From positions 1 to 64,000 of the forward strand of contig CAZPYA010000006.1 of NCBI GenBank assembly GCA_964590255.1: 64,000 nt of DNA, in the 5' to 3' direction. A program made the position numbers and the translations under genes. The notes below the pieces were generated by a model. It was given only the letters and a program-made list of their open reading frames with translations, made no database searches and had not been told where the DNA came from. Below are positions 1 to 8,745 of this stretch, piece after piece (the first letter of the stretch is position 1; every line of letters starts with the position of its first letter). The stretch is from JAKIYB01 sp964590255 (lineage in GTDB: Bacteria > Armatimonadota > Hebobacteria > CAIYQO01).

Positions 1-181
1 CCTGCACATACATGCTGACCGCGATGGCGATCTGGCGCTGGTTGTTCAGACAGGTGTTCTGCCGGGCCTTTTCGCGAGCCCGTGCAAACACGGGGAAGAG
101 GATGGCCGCCAGGATGGCGATGATAGCAATCACGACCAACAACTCGATGAGCGTGAAGCCACGGGGATGGGAACGGTTCAT
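1..181 (-). CDS. Prepilin-like protein, N-terminal part (3' end outside window)
   Basis: Reading leftward from ATG at 181, the product starts MNRSHPRGFTLIELLVVIAI and continues into a LFPVFARAREKARQNTCLNN-type segment. This is the class III prepilin signal (Gly before FTLIE, Glu at +5) followed by the hydrophobic helix of type II secretion or type IV pilus-like proteins. A strong AAAGGAGG site lies about 7 bases before the start. The rest of the protein lies beyond the window edge, so its C-terminal domain is unknown. It is closely similar to the prepilin that starts at 39855. A consensus promoter lies about 190 bases upstream. Processing by a prepilin peptidase is inferred from the family. 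Confidence 0.9.
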   Translation of the reverse strand, partial: MNRSHPRGFTLIELLVVIAIIAILAAILFPVFARAREKARQNTCLNNQRQIAIAVSMYVQ

Positions 182-305
182 TCGTAAACCTCCTTTGCCT
201 TTCTCACGTATAGAGTGATTTCGGTCAGGATGATGCCGCGGGGCGATGTTCCATGATGACTGTGTCTCCGATTTCGCAATTCTTACGCCGCATCATCAAG
301 ATACA

Positions 306-332
306 GCGCCGATTGCCGTTTGCAATCGGCGC
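306..332. other. Perfect 11-bp hairpin in the prepilin leader
   Basis: GCGCCGATTGC (306-316) and its exact complement (322-332) enclose the 5-base loop CGTTT. It lies within the predicted minus-strand leader of the prepilin gene, so it may be a structured 5' UTR element. It has no U-tract, which argues against a simple terminator. Confidence 0.5.
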
Positions 333-372
333 CTTAGAAACTATCCCCCAAGGGATCGAGTCCTAATATTTT

Positions 373-400
373 ATTATACCACGCTATATTTCAGTGTCAA
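373..400 (-). promoter_or_regulatory. Sigma-70-type promoter for the prepilin gene at the left edge
   Basis: On the minus strand, TTGACA (400-395) is followed after 16 bases by TATAAT (378-373), a full match to both consensus hexamers. Transcription would start near 366, giving a leader of about 185 nt before the prepilin ATG at 181. Confidence 0.75.
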
Positions 401-609
401 CGGTGTTTCCACAGACTGATTGCTTTTCTACAGCATCGGGTTGGCGCTGATCCTCCAGCGACATCCGTCGCGACCCGCACCGGATCGGCGACGGTTCACA
501 TCTCCGGCACCTTTTCGACATGCGGCATCCGTCGCCGCACCAACCTGACAGCCCCCGGCGTCTATGGTAAAATGAGGCGCCGCGTGATGCCGCGGCAGTG
601 GGGATGATG

Positions 610-2103
<1,494 letters not shown>

Positions 2104-2115
2104 AGGGGTGACAAG

Positions 2116-2433
2116 GTGACAACTTCCGAAGCGATCACCATTATGGTTGAGCGGATCGTGGCGCAATTCCACCCGCTGCGCATCATCCTGTTCGGCTCGC
2201 AGGCGCGCGGCGACGCGGGGCCGGACAGCGATGTGGATTTGCTGGTGGTGTTGCCGGCGGTGGAGAATAAGCGAAATACAACCGTGGCCATCAGAAGCTC
2301 TCTGCGTGACATGCCGGTCGCCAAAGATATTATCGTGACGACGCCAGATGAGATCACCCGACGTGGTCATCTGGTGAGTTCGATCTTGCGCCCGGCGCTG
2401 CGTGAGGGGAAGGTGCTGTATGAGCGATCCTGA
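2116..2433 (+). CDS. Minimal nucleotidyltransferase (MNT domain), partner of HEPN protein
   Basis: A 105-residue protein with the polymerase-beta-fold nucleotidyltransferase signature FGSQARGDAGPDSDVDLLVV, which fits the GS-X10-D-X-D metal-binding pattern. The GTG start at 2116 is preceded by AAAGGGG about 7 bases upstream. The coding end overlaps the next gene, a HEPN-domain protein, by 14 bases, the usual layout of MNT/HEPN pairs. In characterised pairs the MNT protein acts as antitoxin by AMP-transfer to the HEPN toxin; whether this pair is active is not shown here. It lies between gatA and holA on the same strand. Confidence 0.85.
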   Translation: MTTSEAITIMVERIVAQFHPLRIILFGSQARGDAGPDSDVDLLVVLPAVENKRNTTVAIRSSLRDMPVAKDIIVTTPDEITRRGHLVSSILRPALREGKVLYERS

Positions 2434-2839
2434 ACTGCTGGCTGATATCGCTAAATGGCTACGGTATGCGCGTGAAGACCTTTCGCTTGCGCGAGAGATG
2501 ATGAGCCGTGATCACGTTGTCCCACGGCATGTATGCCTGTATTCCCAACAAGCCGCGGAGAAGGCGTTAAAGGCAGCCTTATTTTATCAGGAGATAGAAG
2601 CGCCAAAAACGCATGACCTGGAGCGCCTCCTTGCGTTGTTTACCAGCGAATGGTGTCTGAAAGTGCCGCGGGAGAGCATCGCCCGGCTCACGGAATGGGC
2701 TGTCGAAGCCCGCTATCCAGGAGATTGGCCTGAGGCCTCGTTAACCGATGCGCGAGAAGCCTTGGATACGGCAATCGTGATCTGGGATACCACTGTCGCA
2801 GAGCTGAATCGCCATGGATACACTGGGCCGACATCATAA
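2420..2839 (+). CDS. HEPN-domain protein (partner of MNT)
   Basis: A 139-residue alpha-helical protein beginning MSDPELLADIAKWLRYARED. The middle carries the HEPN signature QQAAEKALKAAL followed by KTHDLERLL, and the C-terminal half has the EARYPGDWPEA segment common in the PF05168-type family. A canonical R-X4-6-H ribonuclease motif is not obvious at the usual C-terminal position, so RNase activity is uncertain. The start overlaps the MNT gene by 14 bases, implying translational coupling. The pair could be a toxin-antitoxin module or a domesticated remnant of one. Confidence 0.83.
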   Translation: MSDPELLADIAKWLRYAREDLSLAREMMSRDHVVPRHVCLYSQQAAEKALKAALFYQEIEAPKTHDLERLLALFTSEWCLKVPRESIARLTEWAVEARYPGDWPEASLTDAREALDTAIVIWDTTVAELNRHGYTGPTS

Positions 2840-2872
2840 CCGTTCGATATTTCCCGCAGTGAATGGCATCCT

Positions 2873-4018
2873 ATGCTGAAAAAACTTACCCAGCTTCCTA
2901 AATCCGGCGACATGCCTCTTGAGGGCACGTGGTTGCTCGTGTGCGGCGACGAGGAGTTCCTGAAGCGGCAGCTTGTGGAGCGGCTGCGCGGGCAATTGCT
3001 TGGCGAAGGCGACGAGTTCAACCTGGACCAGGTGGACTGCGCCGAGCGATGGGAGGGCGTGGACGACGGGAAGCACGAGCGGCTGCCCGGGCGGGCGGCG
3101 CGGATACTTGCGCTGGCGCAGGCGTTGCCGTTCCTGGGCAATGGGCGTCTGGTGATCGTGCGCAACACCGAGCTGCTGGCCACCGACCAGCAGAAGGCGC
3201 TGGCGGCGGGGCTGGGCACGGTGCCGCCGATGAACCACGTGTTGCTGGTGACCGGCGAAACCGGTACGGGCAAGAAAGCGGCGAAGCTGGCCGCCGACCT
3301 GCAGAAGGGCATCGAGAAGGCCGGCACCATCTACGACTGCTCGCGGTTGAGCGAAGACGAGGCGCAGGCGTGGGTACGCGAGACGCTGCAGGGCTGGGGG
3401 CAAACTATCGAGCCGGCGGCGTTGCAGACGCTCATCACCCGCACCGGCACCGAGCTGCGCCGCCTGCAGATCGAGGTGGAAAAACTGTCATTGATGGTGG
3501 GCGACGGGAAGAAGATCCGCGCGGCGGACGTGGAGCTGATGACGCCGAAGCAGGCGGAAGAGTCCGTCTTCCACCTGGCCGACGCGGTGGCCGCCCGCGA
3601 CGCCGCCCGCGCGCTGGGCATCCTGCGTGAGTTGCTGGAAGACCAGCTCGAATCCCCCTATCGCCTTTTCCCCATGCTGGTGCGCCAGTTCCGCCTTATC
3701 TGGCAGACGAAGGTGATGCTGGACGCCGGCTGGCGCCCGAAGAGCGACCCGATGCAGTTGCAGACCGCCGTCGCCATGCTGCCAGAAAACAGCATCCTCT
3801 CGATGCTTTCCGGCTGGATGGGCACGCGCCTCGCCCAGCAGGCCCGCGGGCTGTCCTGGACCCAACTCGCGCACGCCTACGAGGCGCTGCTGGAGTGCGA
3901 CATGGCCAGCAAAGCCATCGAAGGCGTGCCCCGCCAGGAGATGGACATCGCGCTGGAGATGCTCTGCGCGAAGCTGTGCGCGCCGGAGAAGGCGGGGGGA
4001 CGGTACCGGCCTGCCTGA
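2873..4018 (+). CDS. holA: DNA polymerase III subunit delta
   Basis: A 381-residue protein with the HolA layout. The N-terminus reads TWLLVCGDEEFLKRQLVERL, the segment that precedes the Walker-like region of the clamp-loader wrench. The AAA-like middle contains LPFLGNGRLVIVRN. The C-terminal helical collar includes VFHLADAVAARDAARAL and FPMLVRQFRLIWQ. Delta opens the beta sliding clamp during loading. Length is slightly above the usual 330-350 residues. It follows the HEPN gene by 33 bases on the same strand. The upstream ribosome site is weak, so the exact start is less certain than the identity. Confidence 0.9.
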   Translation: MLKKLTQLPKSGDMPLEGTWLLVCGDEEFLKRQLVERLRGQLLGEGDEFNLDQVDCAERWEGVDDGKHERLPGRAARILALAQALPFLGNGRLVIVRNTELLATDQQKALAAGLGTVPPMNHVLLVTGETGTGKKAAKLAADLQKGIEKAGTIYDCSRLSEDEAQAWVRETLQGWGQTIEPAALQTLITRTGTELRRLQIEVEKLSLMVGDGKKIRAADVELMTPKQAEESVFHLADAVAARDAARALGILRELLEDQLESPYRLFPMLVRQFRLIWQTKVMLDAGWRPKSDPMQLQTAVAMLPENSILSMLSGWMGTRLAQQARGLSWTQLAHAYEALLECDMASKAIEGVPRQEMDIALEMLCAKLCAPEKAGGRYRPA

Positions 4019-4023
4019 GGCCT

Positions 4024-4104
4024 GTTGACACCTGGATATTCGCGTGTTATGTTATACAAAATACCGCATATTTTGTATAACATCATGGGTATATTGTATA
4101 ACAT
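4024..4104 (+). promoter_or_regulatory. Promoter and palindromic operator cluster of the antitoxin gene
   Basis: TTGACA at 4024-4029 and TATGTT at 4048-4053 form a promoter-like pair with an 18-base spacer. A perfect 15-bp inverted repeat, ATGTTATACAAAATA (4049-4063) and its complement (4069-4083), overlaps the -10 hexamer with a 5-base centre. A third, one-mismatch half-site lies at 4090-4104. This arrangement is typical of autorepressed antitoxin operators: the Phd/YefM protein encoded 23 bases downstream is the likely ligand, inferred from family behaviour. Confidence 0.75.
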
Positions 4105-4126
4105 ATCCATGAACAGGAGGTATGAC

Positions 4127-4390
4127 ATGATTACAGCCACCGCGGCGCAGGCGCGCACGCGCTTCGCCGATCTGCTGCACCGAGTGATGGACGACGGGGA
4201 ATACGCCATTCTGACGCACTACGGCAAGCCAGCCGTGGCGATGGTGCCGCTGAGCCCGCGCATGCTGAAGCTGCTGCAGCGGGCGATGGCGGAAGAGCGG
4301 ATTCTGGAGGCATTAGCCGATCCCGAGGGAACGGATGATGTGTCCGGCGAGGAGGTTTATGACTACCTTCAGCAGATTCATCGGAAGTAG
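4127..4390 (+). CDS. Phd/YefM-family antitoxin
   Basis: An 87-residue protein that starts MITATAAQARTRFADLLHRV and continues YAILTHYGKPAVAMVPLSP. This is the DNA-binding N-terminal fold of Phd/YefM antitoxins, followed by an acidic helical C-terminus for toxin binding. The start at 4127 is set by AGGAGG at 4115-4120. An upstream in-frame ATG at 4109 lies 3 bases before that site. The gene sits directly behind a set of 15-bp palindromic half-sites overlapping its promoter, as expected for conditional autoregulation. The expected RelE/ParE-type toxin should follow; the next frame (4394) may be its remnant. Confidence 0.85.
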   Translation: MITATAAQARTRFADLLHRVMDDGEYAILTHYGKPAVAMVPLSPRMLKLLQRAMAEERILEALADPEGTDDVSGEEVYDYLQQIHRK

Positions 4391-4393
4391 GCC

Positions 4394-4756
4394 ATGCCCA
4401 TGATACGCGTCACGATGCGAAAAGTGGCAATGGAGGAGTTCGGCACACTTCCGCACGAATATGCCTTTCTGCTCTGGGATGTCATCTTTAAGCAATGGCC
4501 CAAGCATCCGCCCTGTCATCCGGCACTGCGGTTGTCTTCACCGCGCTCCTATTTCGTCATCGTGGCTATCAAAGGCGTTAATGTCGGCGTGTCGCTACTC
4601 TGTCCCAGGGATGGTGATTGCGCCTTCGAAGGCAATGGTCTACATTGTCCATATGCTGGAATGGGGTCTATACGCATAACCAGCATCTCGTCGCCTTTCT
4701 CACCGGTTGACCCTGATGCTGATCACACGCCAATCTGGCTCATTCCAGATGATTGA
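4394..4756 (+). CDS. Hypothetical protein, possibly a degenerate RelE/ParE-like toxin
   Basis: The frame begins 3 bases after the antitoxin stop and encodes 120 residues with no clear full-length family match. The first half, MRKVAMEEFGTLPHEYAFLL then RSYFVIVAIKGVNV, has the size and pattern of a RelE/ParE toxin (helix pair, then beta strands). Past about residue 65 the frame turns cysteine- and proline-rich. The alternative frame over 4580-4679 reads RYSVPG and later VYIVHMLEWG, which looks more like the expected C-terminal strand. I suspect one or more frameshifts in a decayed toxin. An intact unknown protein is the alternative. Confidence 0.4.
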   Translation: MPMIRVTMRKVAMEEFGTLPHEYAFLLWDVIFKQWPKHPPCHPALRLSSPRSYFVIVAIKGVNVGVSLLCPRDGDCAFEGNGLHCPYAGMGSIRITSISSPFSPVDPDADHTPIWLIPDD

Positions 4757-4769
4757 ATACGGAGTATGC

Positions 4770-5042
4770 ATGCCACGGATGCACGCCATCATCACCGGGC
4801 GGGTGCAGGGGGTAAATTTCCGCGCGTTTACGCGGCGGCAGGCGGTTGCGCTGGGGCTCACCGGCTGGGCGCGCAACCGGCCGGACGGCACCGTGGAGGT
4901 GTTGGCGGAGGGCGAGCGCGGCGCGCTGGAGGCACTGGCGGCGCGGGTGCAGGACGGGCCGCCCATGGCGCACGTGACCGGCATTCTGACGGAATTTTGC
5001 GACGGCACGGGGGAGTTTGCGGAATTCGTGATCCGCTATTGA
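4770..5042 (+). CDS. acyP: Acylphosphatase
   Basis: A 90-residue protein with the acylphosphatase signature GRVQGVNFRAFTRRQA followed by GLTGWARNRPDGTVEV. The Arg in FRAF binds the phosphate and the Asn in ARNRPDG is the catalytic asparagine of the family, whose members hydrolyse carboxyl-phosphate bonds. The usual GVxFR motif has Asn at the variable position. The ATG at 4770 is chosen because GGAG lies 5 bases upstream (4761-4764). murE follows after 65 bases. Confidence 0.92.
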   Translation: MPRMHAIITGRVQGVNFRAFTRRQAVALGLTGWARNRPDGTVEVLAEGERGALEALAARVQDGPPMAHVTGILTEFCDGTGEFAEFVIRY

Positions 5043-5107
5043 CGCGCTGTCGCATACGGCATGGCACAGGATGGCCCTTTTGATGGATAATTGCACTGGA
5101 CGACAAC

Positions 5108-6607
5108 ATGGTACAACTCAACACGGTATTGACGGATTATCCGGTGACGCGGCTCGGTGACGGCGACGTGGCGATCACCGGCATCACCTATGACTCGCGC
5201 CGGGTGCAGCCGGGCGATCTGTTCGTCTGCATGCCGGTGGGACAGAAGCACGGCCACGACTATATCCCGCAGGCGCTGGCGGCCGGGGCGGCGGCCCTGC
5301 TGGTCGGCGACGCCGCTGTTGTGCCGGCGGGCGTGCCGGCGCTGGTGGCGGCCAACCCCGCGGAAGCGGCGGCGCTGGCGGCGGCGGCGTTCTACGGTCA
5401 CCCCGCCGACAGCCTCACGCTCATCGGCGTCACCGGAACGAACGGCAAAACCACCACCACCACGCTGCTGCGGCAGATGCTGGCGGACGCCGGGCATCCG
5501 ACCGGGCTCATCGGCACCATGGTCTACATGATCGGCGACGACGTGCTGCCCGCGCACAACACCACCCCGCTGGCGCCCGACCTGCAGCAGTTGCTGGCGC
5601 GCATGCGCGACGCCGGCCTCACCCACGTGGTGATGGAAGTCTCATCGCACGCGCTGAGCCTGCACCGGGTGACGGGGTGTTGCTTCCGCGCCGCGGCGTT
5701 CACCAACCTCACCCAGGACCATCTGGATCACCACGGCACGCTGGAGGCGTATCGCGACGCGAAGCTGTCGCTCTTCACCGACCCGCGCTACCAGCCGGCG
5801 GGGGGTATGATCAGCGTCATCAACGCCGATGACCCGACCGGCGACCTTTTCGCCGCGCGCGCGCCGGGACTGGTGCGCCGCTTCGGCATCGGCGCGGGCG
5901 ACTATTGCGCCGCGGACGTCGCCCTCCGTGCGGACGGCAGTCATTTCACGCTGCGCCATCCCGGCGGCGCGTTGCCCATCGACCTGCAACTTGTCGGCTC
6001 GTTCAACGTGTCCAATGCGTTGTGCGCGTTGGCGCTGGCCATCGAGCTGGGCGTGGAGCCGGCGTCCGCCGCCGCCACGCTAGCGGGTATCGCTCCGCTG
6101 GACGGCCGTTTTCAGCGCGTGCCCTCCGCCCCCGGCCAGCCGGCGGTGGTGGTGGACTACGCCCACACCCCCGACGGCCTGGACAAGGTGCTGGCCACCG
6201 CCGATGAGATCGCGCCGGGACGCGTCATCGTCGTCTTCGGTTGCGGCGGTGACCGCGACCCGCTGAAGCGCCCGAAGATGGCCGCCGTGGCCGAGGAGTG
6301 GGCGCGTGACATCATCGTCACCAGCGACAACCCCCGCACCGAGGAGCCGCTGGCGATTATCGAGATGATCCTCGCCGGCTTCACAGACGCCGGCCGCGCC
6401 CGCGTGACGGTGGAGCCGGATCGCGCCGCGGCCATCCGCCTGGCCATCGGTCGCGCCCGTCAGGGCGACCTGGTGCTGCTGGCCGGCAAGGGGCACGAGA
6501 ATTACCAGATCTTCGCGGACCGCACCATCCACTTCGACGACCGGGAGGAGGCCGCCGCTGCGCTGGCAGCGCATGCCGGCGCCGGCCTGACTGATGATCA
6601 CGCCTGA
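5108..6607 (+). CDS. murE: UDP-N-acetylmuramoyl-tripeptide synthetase (meso-diaminopimelate ligase)
   Basis: A 499-residue Mur ligase. The N-terminal domain has ITGITYDSRRVQPGDLFVC, typical of MurE. The ATP-binding loop GVTGTNGKTTTT places Lys at about residue 114. The central domain carries NLTQDHLDHHGT, and the C-terminal domain carries SDNPRTEEP with DNPR at about 407-410, the motif of meso-diaminopimelate-adding enzymes rather than lysine-adding ones. It adds the third residue of the peptidoglycan stem peptide in the cytoplasm. The murein cluster is not otherwise present. Its last 14 bases overlap the start of the histidine kinase gene. Confidence 0.95.
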   Translation: MVQLNTVLTDYPVTRLGDGDVAITGITYDSRRVQPGDLFVCMPVGQKHGHDYIPQALAAGAAALLVGDAAVVPAGVPALVAANPAEAAALAAAAFYGHPADSLTLIGVTGTNGKTTTTTLLRQMLADAGHPTGLIGTMVYMIGDDVLPAHNTTPLAPDLQQLLARMRDAGLTHVVMEVSSHALSLHRVTGCCFRAAAFTNLTQDHLDHHGTLEAYRDAKLSLFTDPRYQPAGGMISVINADDPTGDLFAARAPGLVRRFGIGAGDYCAADVALRADGSHFTLRHPGGALPIDLQLVGSFNVSNALCALALAIELGVEPASAAATLAGIAPLDGRFQRVPSAPGQPAVVVDYAHTPDGLDKVLATADEIAPGRVIVVFGCGGDRDPLKRPKMAAVAEEWARDIIVTSDNPRTEEPLAIIEMILAGFTDAGRARVTVEPDRAAAIRLAIGRARQGDLVLLAGKGHENYQIFADRTIHFDDREEAAAALAAHAGAGLTDDHA

Positions 6608-8351
6608 CGAGACGAGACCGAATACGCGCGGCATGCCCCTGCGGCGGCGACTGTTACTATCGTCGCTGCTGGGGGTGGTGCCGCTGATTCTGCTCGGCCT
6701 GGTGCTCATCGGGGCGTATTACCGGGACGCGCGCACACACGTCCTCCAGCAAAACATCGCTCTGGCGCGCGTGGGCGCCGTCTACGTGCAGGGATGGGTA
6801 GACGGTAATTTGCGCACCCTGCGCACGCTGGCCGGCTCCAATGAAGTGCTGCGCGGCACCCTCGTCGACATGCAGGGACTGGTCACCCGCCAACTGCGCC
6901 AGCAGCCGGACTGGGAGAGTCTGTTCATCACTGACGCGAACGGGGTGAATATCAGCTACACCCCCGCGCCCGGCGCGGCGCGCGCCACCGCCGCCGACCG
7001 GGAGTATTTTCGACGCGCGCGCGCTACCGGCGCCCCGGTGGTCTCGAATATTCTCACCAGCCAGGTCACCAATCGTATATCCATCATTGTCGCTTATCCC
7101 GTTCACCGCGACGGTCGCTTCGGCGGCATCGTCGCCGCCGTCATCCACCCGCAGGAGCTGCAGACTGTCTTCGGGCAGTTCGACCTGCCGATGGAAACCA
7201 TCGCCGCGCTGTGGGGCAGCGACCGCCGGCTCATCGCGCGCACGGATACCCCGGTAGAACTCATCGGGCAGTCGTATCCCGGCACGGAAAACAACCCAAT
7301 GTTCTCCGGCCATCCCGGTAATGCCAATTCGACCAGTCCGATCACCGGTAAGCCCACGATTATCGGCTATGTGCCGGTGCGCGGCACCACGTGGATATTC
7401 CTGATCTCTACGCCGCTGAACGTCGTGCTCGCGCCACTATACCGCACGCTGGCGCTCTTTCTGGTGCTCACATTTTTCGTGCTGGGTCTCACGCTGGCTT
7501 CGTCACTGTATTCCGCGTCTTACTTGAGCCGCCTCATCGCCTCGCTGGCGGCCAGCGCGCGCGAGATCGGATCCGGCAATTTCGCTATCCGCGTGCATAG
7601 CCGCGGCGGGCTCGAGTTGGAAGCGCTGGCCACCTCCATCAACATGATGGCCGCCAACCTGGCGGTCATCGACCGGCTGAAATCCGACCTGCTCAGCATG
7701 GTGTCGCACGAGTTGAAAACGCCGCTGACCACCATCGGCAGCGCGCTGGAGATGATTAACGCCGGCGTCGTGCCGCTGGACGACCCGCGCGCCCGGGAAC
7801 TGCTGACGATGGCCGAGCGCCAGTCAGAGCGGCTGCAGGACATCATCGAGAATCTGCTAAGCGCCGCCCGCCAGCAGGCGGGGGGACTGGCGGTGGCGCC
7901 GCGGCCAAGTCCGTTGCGGCCTATCATCCTGGCGGCGGTGGCGCAGTTCGAGGCGGCGGCGCTGCGCCGCGGCCTCACCCTCACCGTGGAGATGCCGGAC
8001 GACCTGCAGGTGATGGCCGAGCCGCCGCGCGCGGCGCTGGCGCTGAACAACCTGCTGGACAACGCGGTGAAATTCACCGAGACGGGCAGCATCACCGTGC
8101 GCGTGACCCGCGAAGAGGATGAAGTGGTCATCGCCGTCATCGACACCGGCGCGGGCTTCACCCCGGAAGTGCGCTCCCACCTCTTCGAACGTTTCTACCA
8201 GGCCGAACCGCTGCTCACCCGCAAAGCCGGCGGCGCCGGCCTCGGGCTCTTCATCGTCAAAGCCATCGCCGAGGCCCATGGCGGTCACGTCTTCGCCGAA
8301 AGCACCGGCCACAGCAGTACGTTCGGGTTCACGCTGCCGCTGGCGGAGTGA
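6594..8351 (+). CDS. Membrane-bound sensor histidine kinase (Cache/HAMP)
   Basis: A 585-residue two-component sensor. A first membrane segment (about residues 19-42) is followed by an extracytoplasmic Cache-like region of about 230 residues containing ITDANGVNISYT and ADREYFRRA. A second membrane segment (about 282-306) and a HAMP linker come next. The HisKA box SMVSHELKTPLTTIGSALEM has phospho-acceptor His at about 372. The ATPase boxes are NNLLDNAVKF, DTGAGF and GGAGLGLFIVKAI. No response regulator is adjacent, so it is an orphan here. The start overlaps murE by 14 bases without a clear ribosome site; a second ATG at 6633 is also possible. Confidence 0.92.
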   Translation: MITPDETRPNTRGMPLRRRLLLSSLLGVVPLILLGLVLIGAYYRDARTHVLQQNIALARVGAVYVQGWVDGNLRTLRTLAGSNEVLRGTLVDMQGLVTRQLRQQPDWESLFITDANGVNISYTPAPGAARATAADREYFRRARATGAPVVSNILTSQVTNRISIIVAYPVHRDGRFGGIVAAVIHPQELQTVFGQFDLPMETIAALWGSDRRLIARTDTPVELIGQSYPGTENNPMFSGHPGNANSTSPITGKPTIIGYVPVRGTTWIFLISTPLNVVLAPLYRTLALFLVLTFFVLGLTLASSLYSASYLSRLIASLAASAREIGSGNFAIRVHSRGGLELEALATSINMMAANLAVIDRLKSDLLSMVSHELKTPLTTIGSALEMINAGVVPLDDPRARELLTMAERQSERLQDIIENLLSAARQQAGGLAVAPRPSPLRPIILAAVAQFEAAALRRGLTLTVEMPDDLQVMAEPPRAALALNNLLDNAVKFTETGSITVRVTREEDEVVIAVIDTGAGFTPEVRSHLFERFYQAEPLLTRKAGGAGLGLFIVKAIAEAHGGHVFAESTGHSSTFGFTLPLAE

Positions 8352-8399
8352 GGCGATTGGCGAGCGAGGCGCAGGCGAGCCGCACCGGATACTGTAATC

Positions 8400-8526
8400 G
8401 GCCCCCCTCCCCGGCCCTCCCCCCGTGCCCTTCGTTGCCCTACGTGCACAGGGGGAGGGAGTATCTTTCGCACACCCCCTCCCCCTGTTCGCGGAGAGAA
8501 CGGGGGGAGGGCTGGGGAGGGGGGCC
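8400..8526. repeat. GC-rich inverted repeat
   Basis: A 27-bp arm (8400-8426) starting GGCCCCCCTCCCC is matched with one mismatch by its complement at 8500-8526. A second hairpin of GGGGGAGGG / CCCCCTCCCC type sits inside. It occupies much of the gene-free stretch 8352-8745 between the convergent kinase and PTS genes, so it could act as a bidirectional stop. It resembles the cores of the other C/G-rich dispersed repeats here. Confidence 0.6.
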
Positions 8527-8617
8527 GAGTGAAGGCCCCGTGGTCGATTCGCTACATGCGGATGACCGTGGAACCCGTATAAAACGTGTCGATGGCCGCT
8601 ACCGGTTCACTCGCTCG

Positions 8618-8658
8618 ACCTCTCCCCCCGACCCCATCCCCTATGTGGGGAGGGGGAG
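8618..8658. repeat. Degenerate copy of the MITE-like element core
   Basis: ACCTCTCCCCCCGACCCC followed by ATCCCCTATGTGGGGAGGGG closely resembles the internal hairpin of the three MITE-like elements at 11829, 38421 and 47471, but the terminal repeats are not evident. Nothing else is visible between 8527 and 8745. Confidence 0.45.
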
Positions 8659-8745
8659 TTGATAGGGCAATTGGATGATGTGGTGGCGTTTGCGCATTGA
8701 CGTCATGTGCCAATTTTCAGCATTGGGCGTTTCACACTTCAGGGA

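Noticed and set aside
8352..8745. tRNA or small protein gene in the repeat-rich gap
   Set aside because: No cloverleaf or start with ribosome site was found; the stretch is accounted for by GC-rich hairpins.
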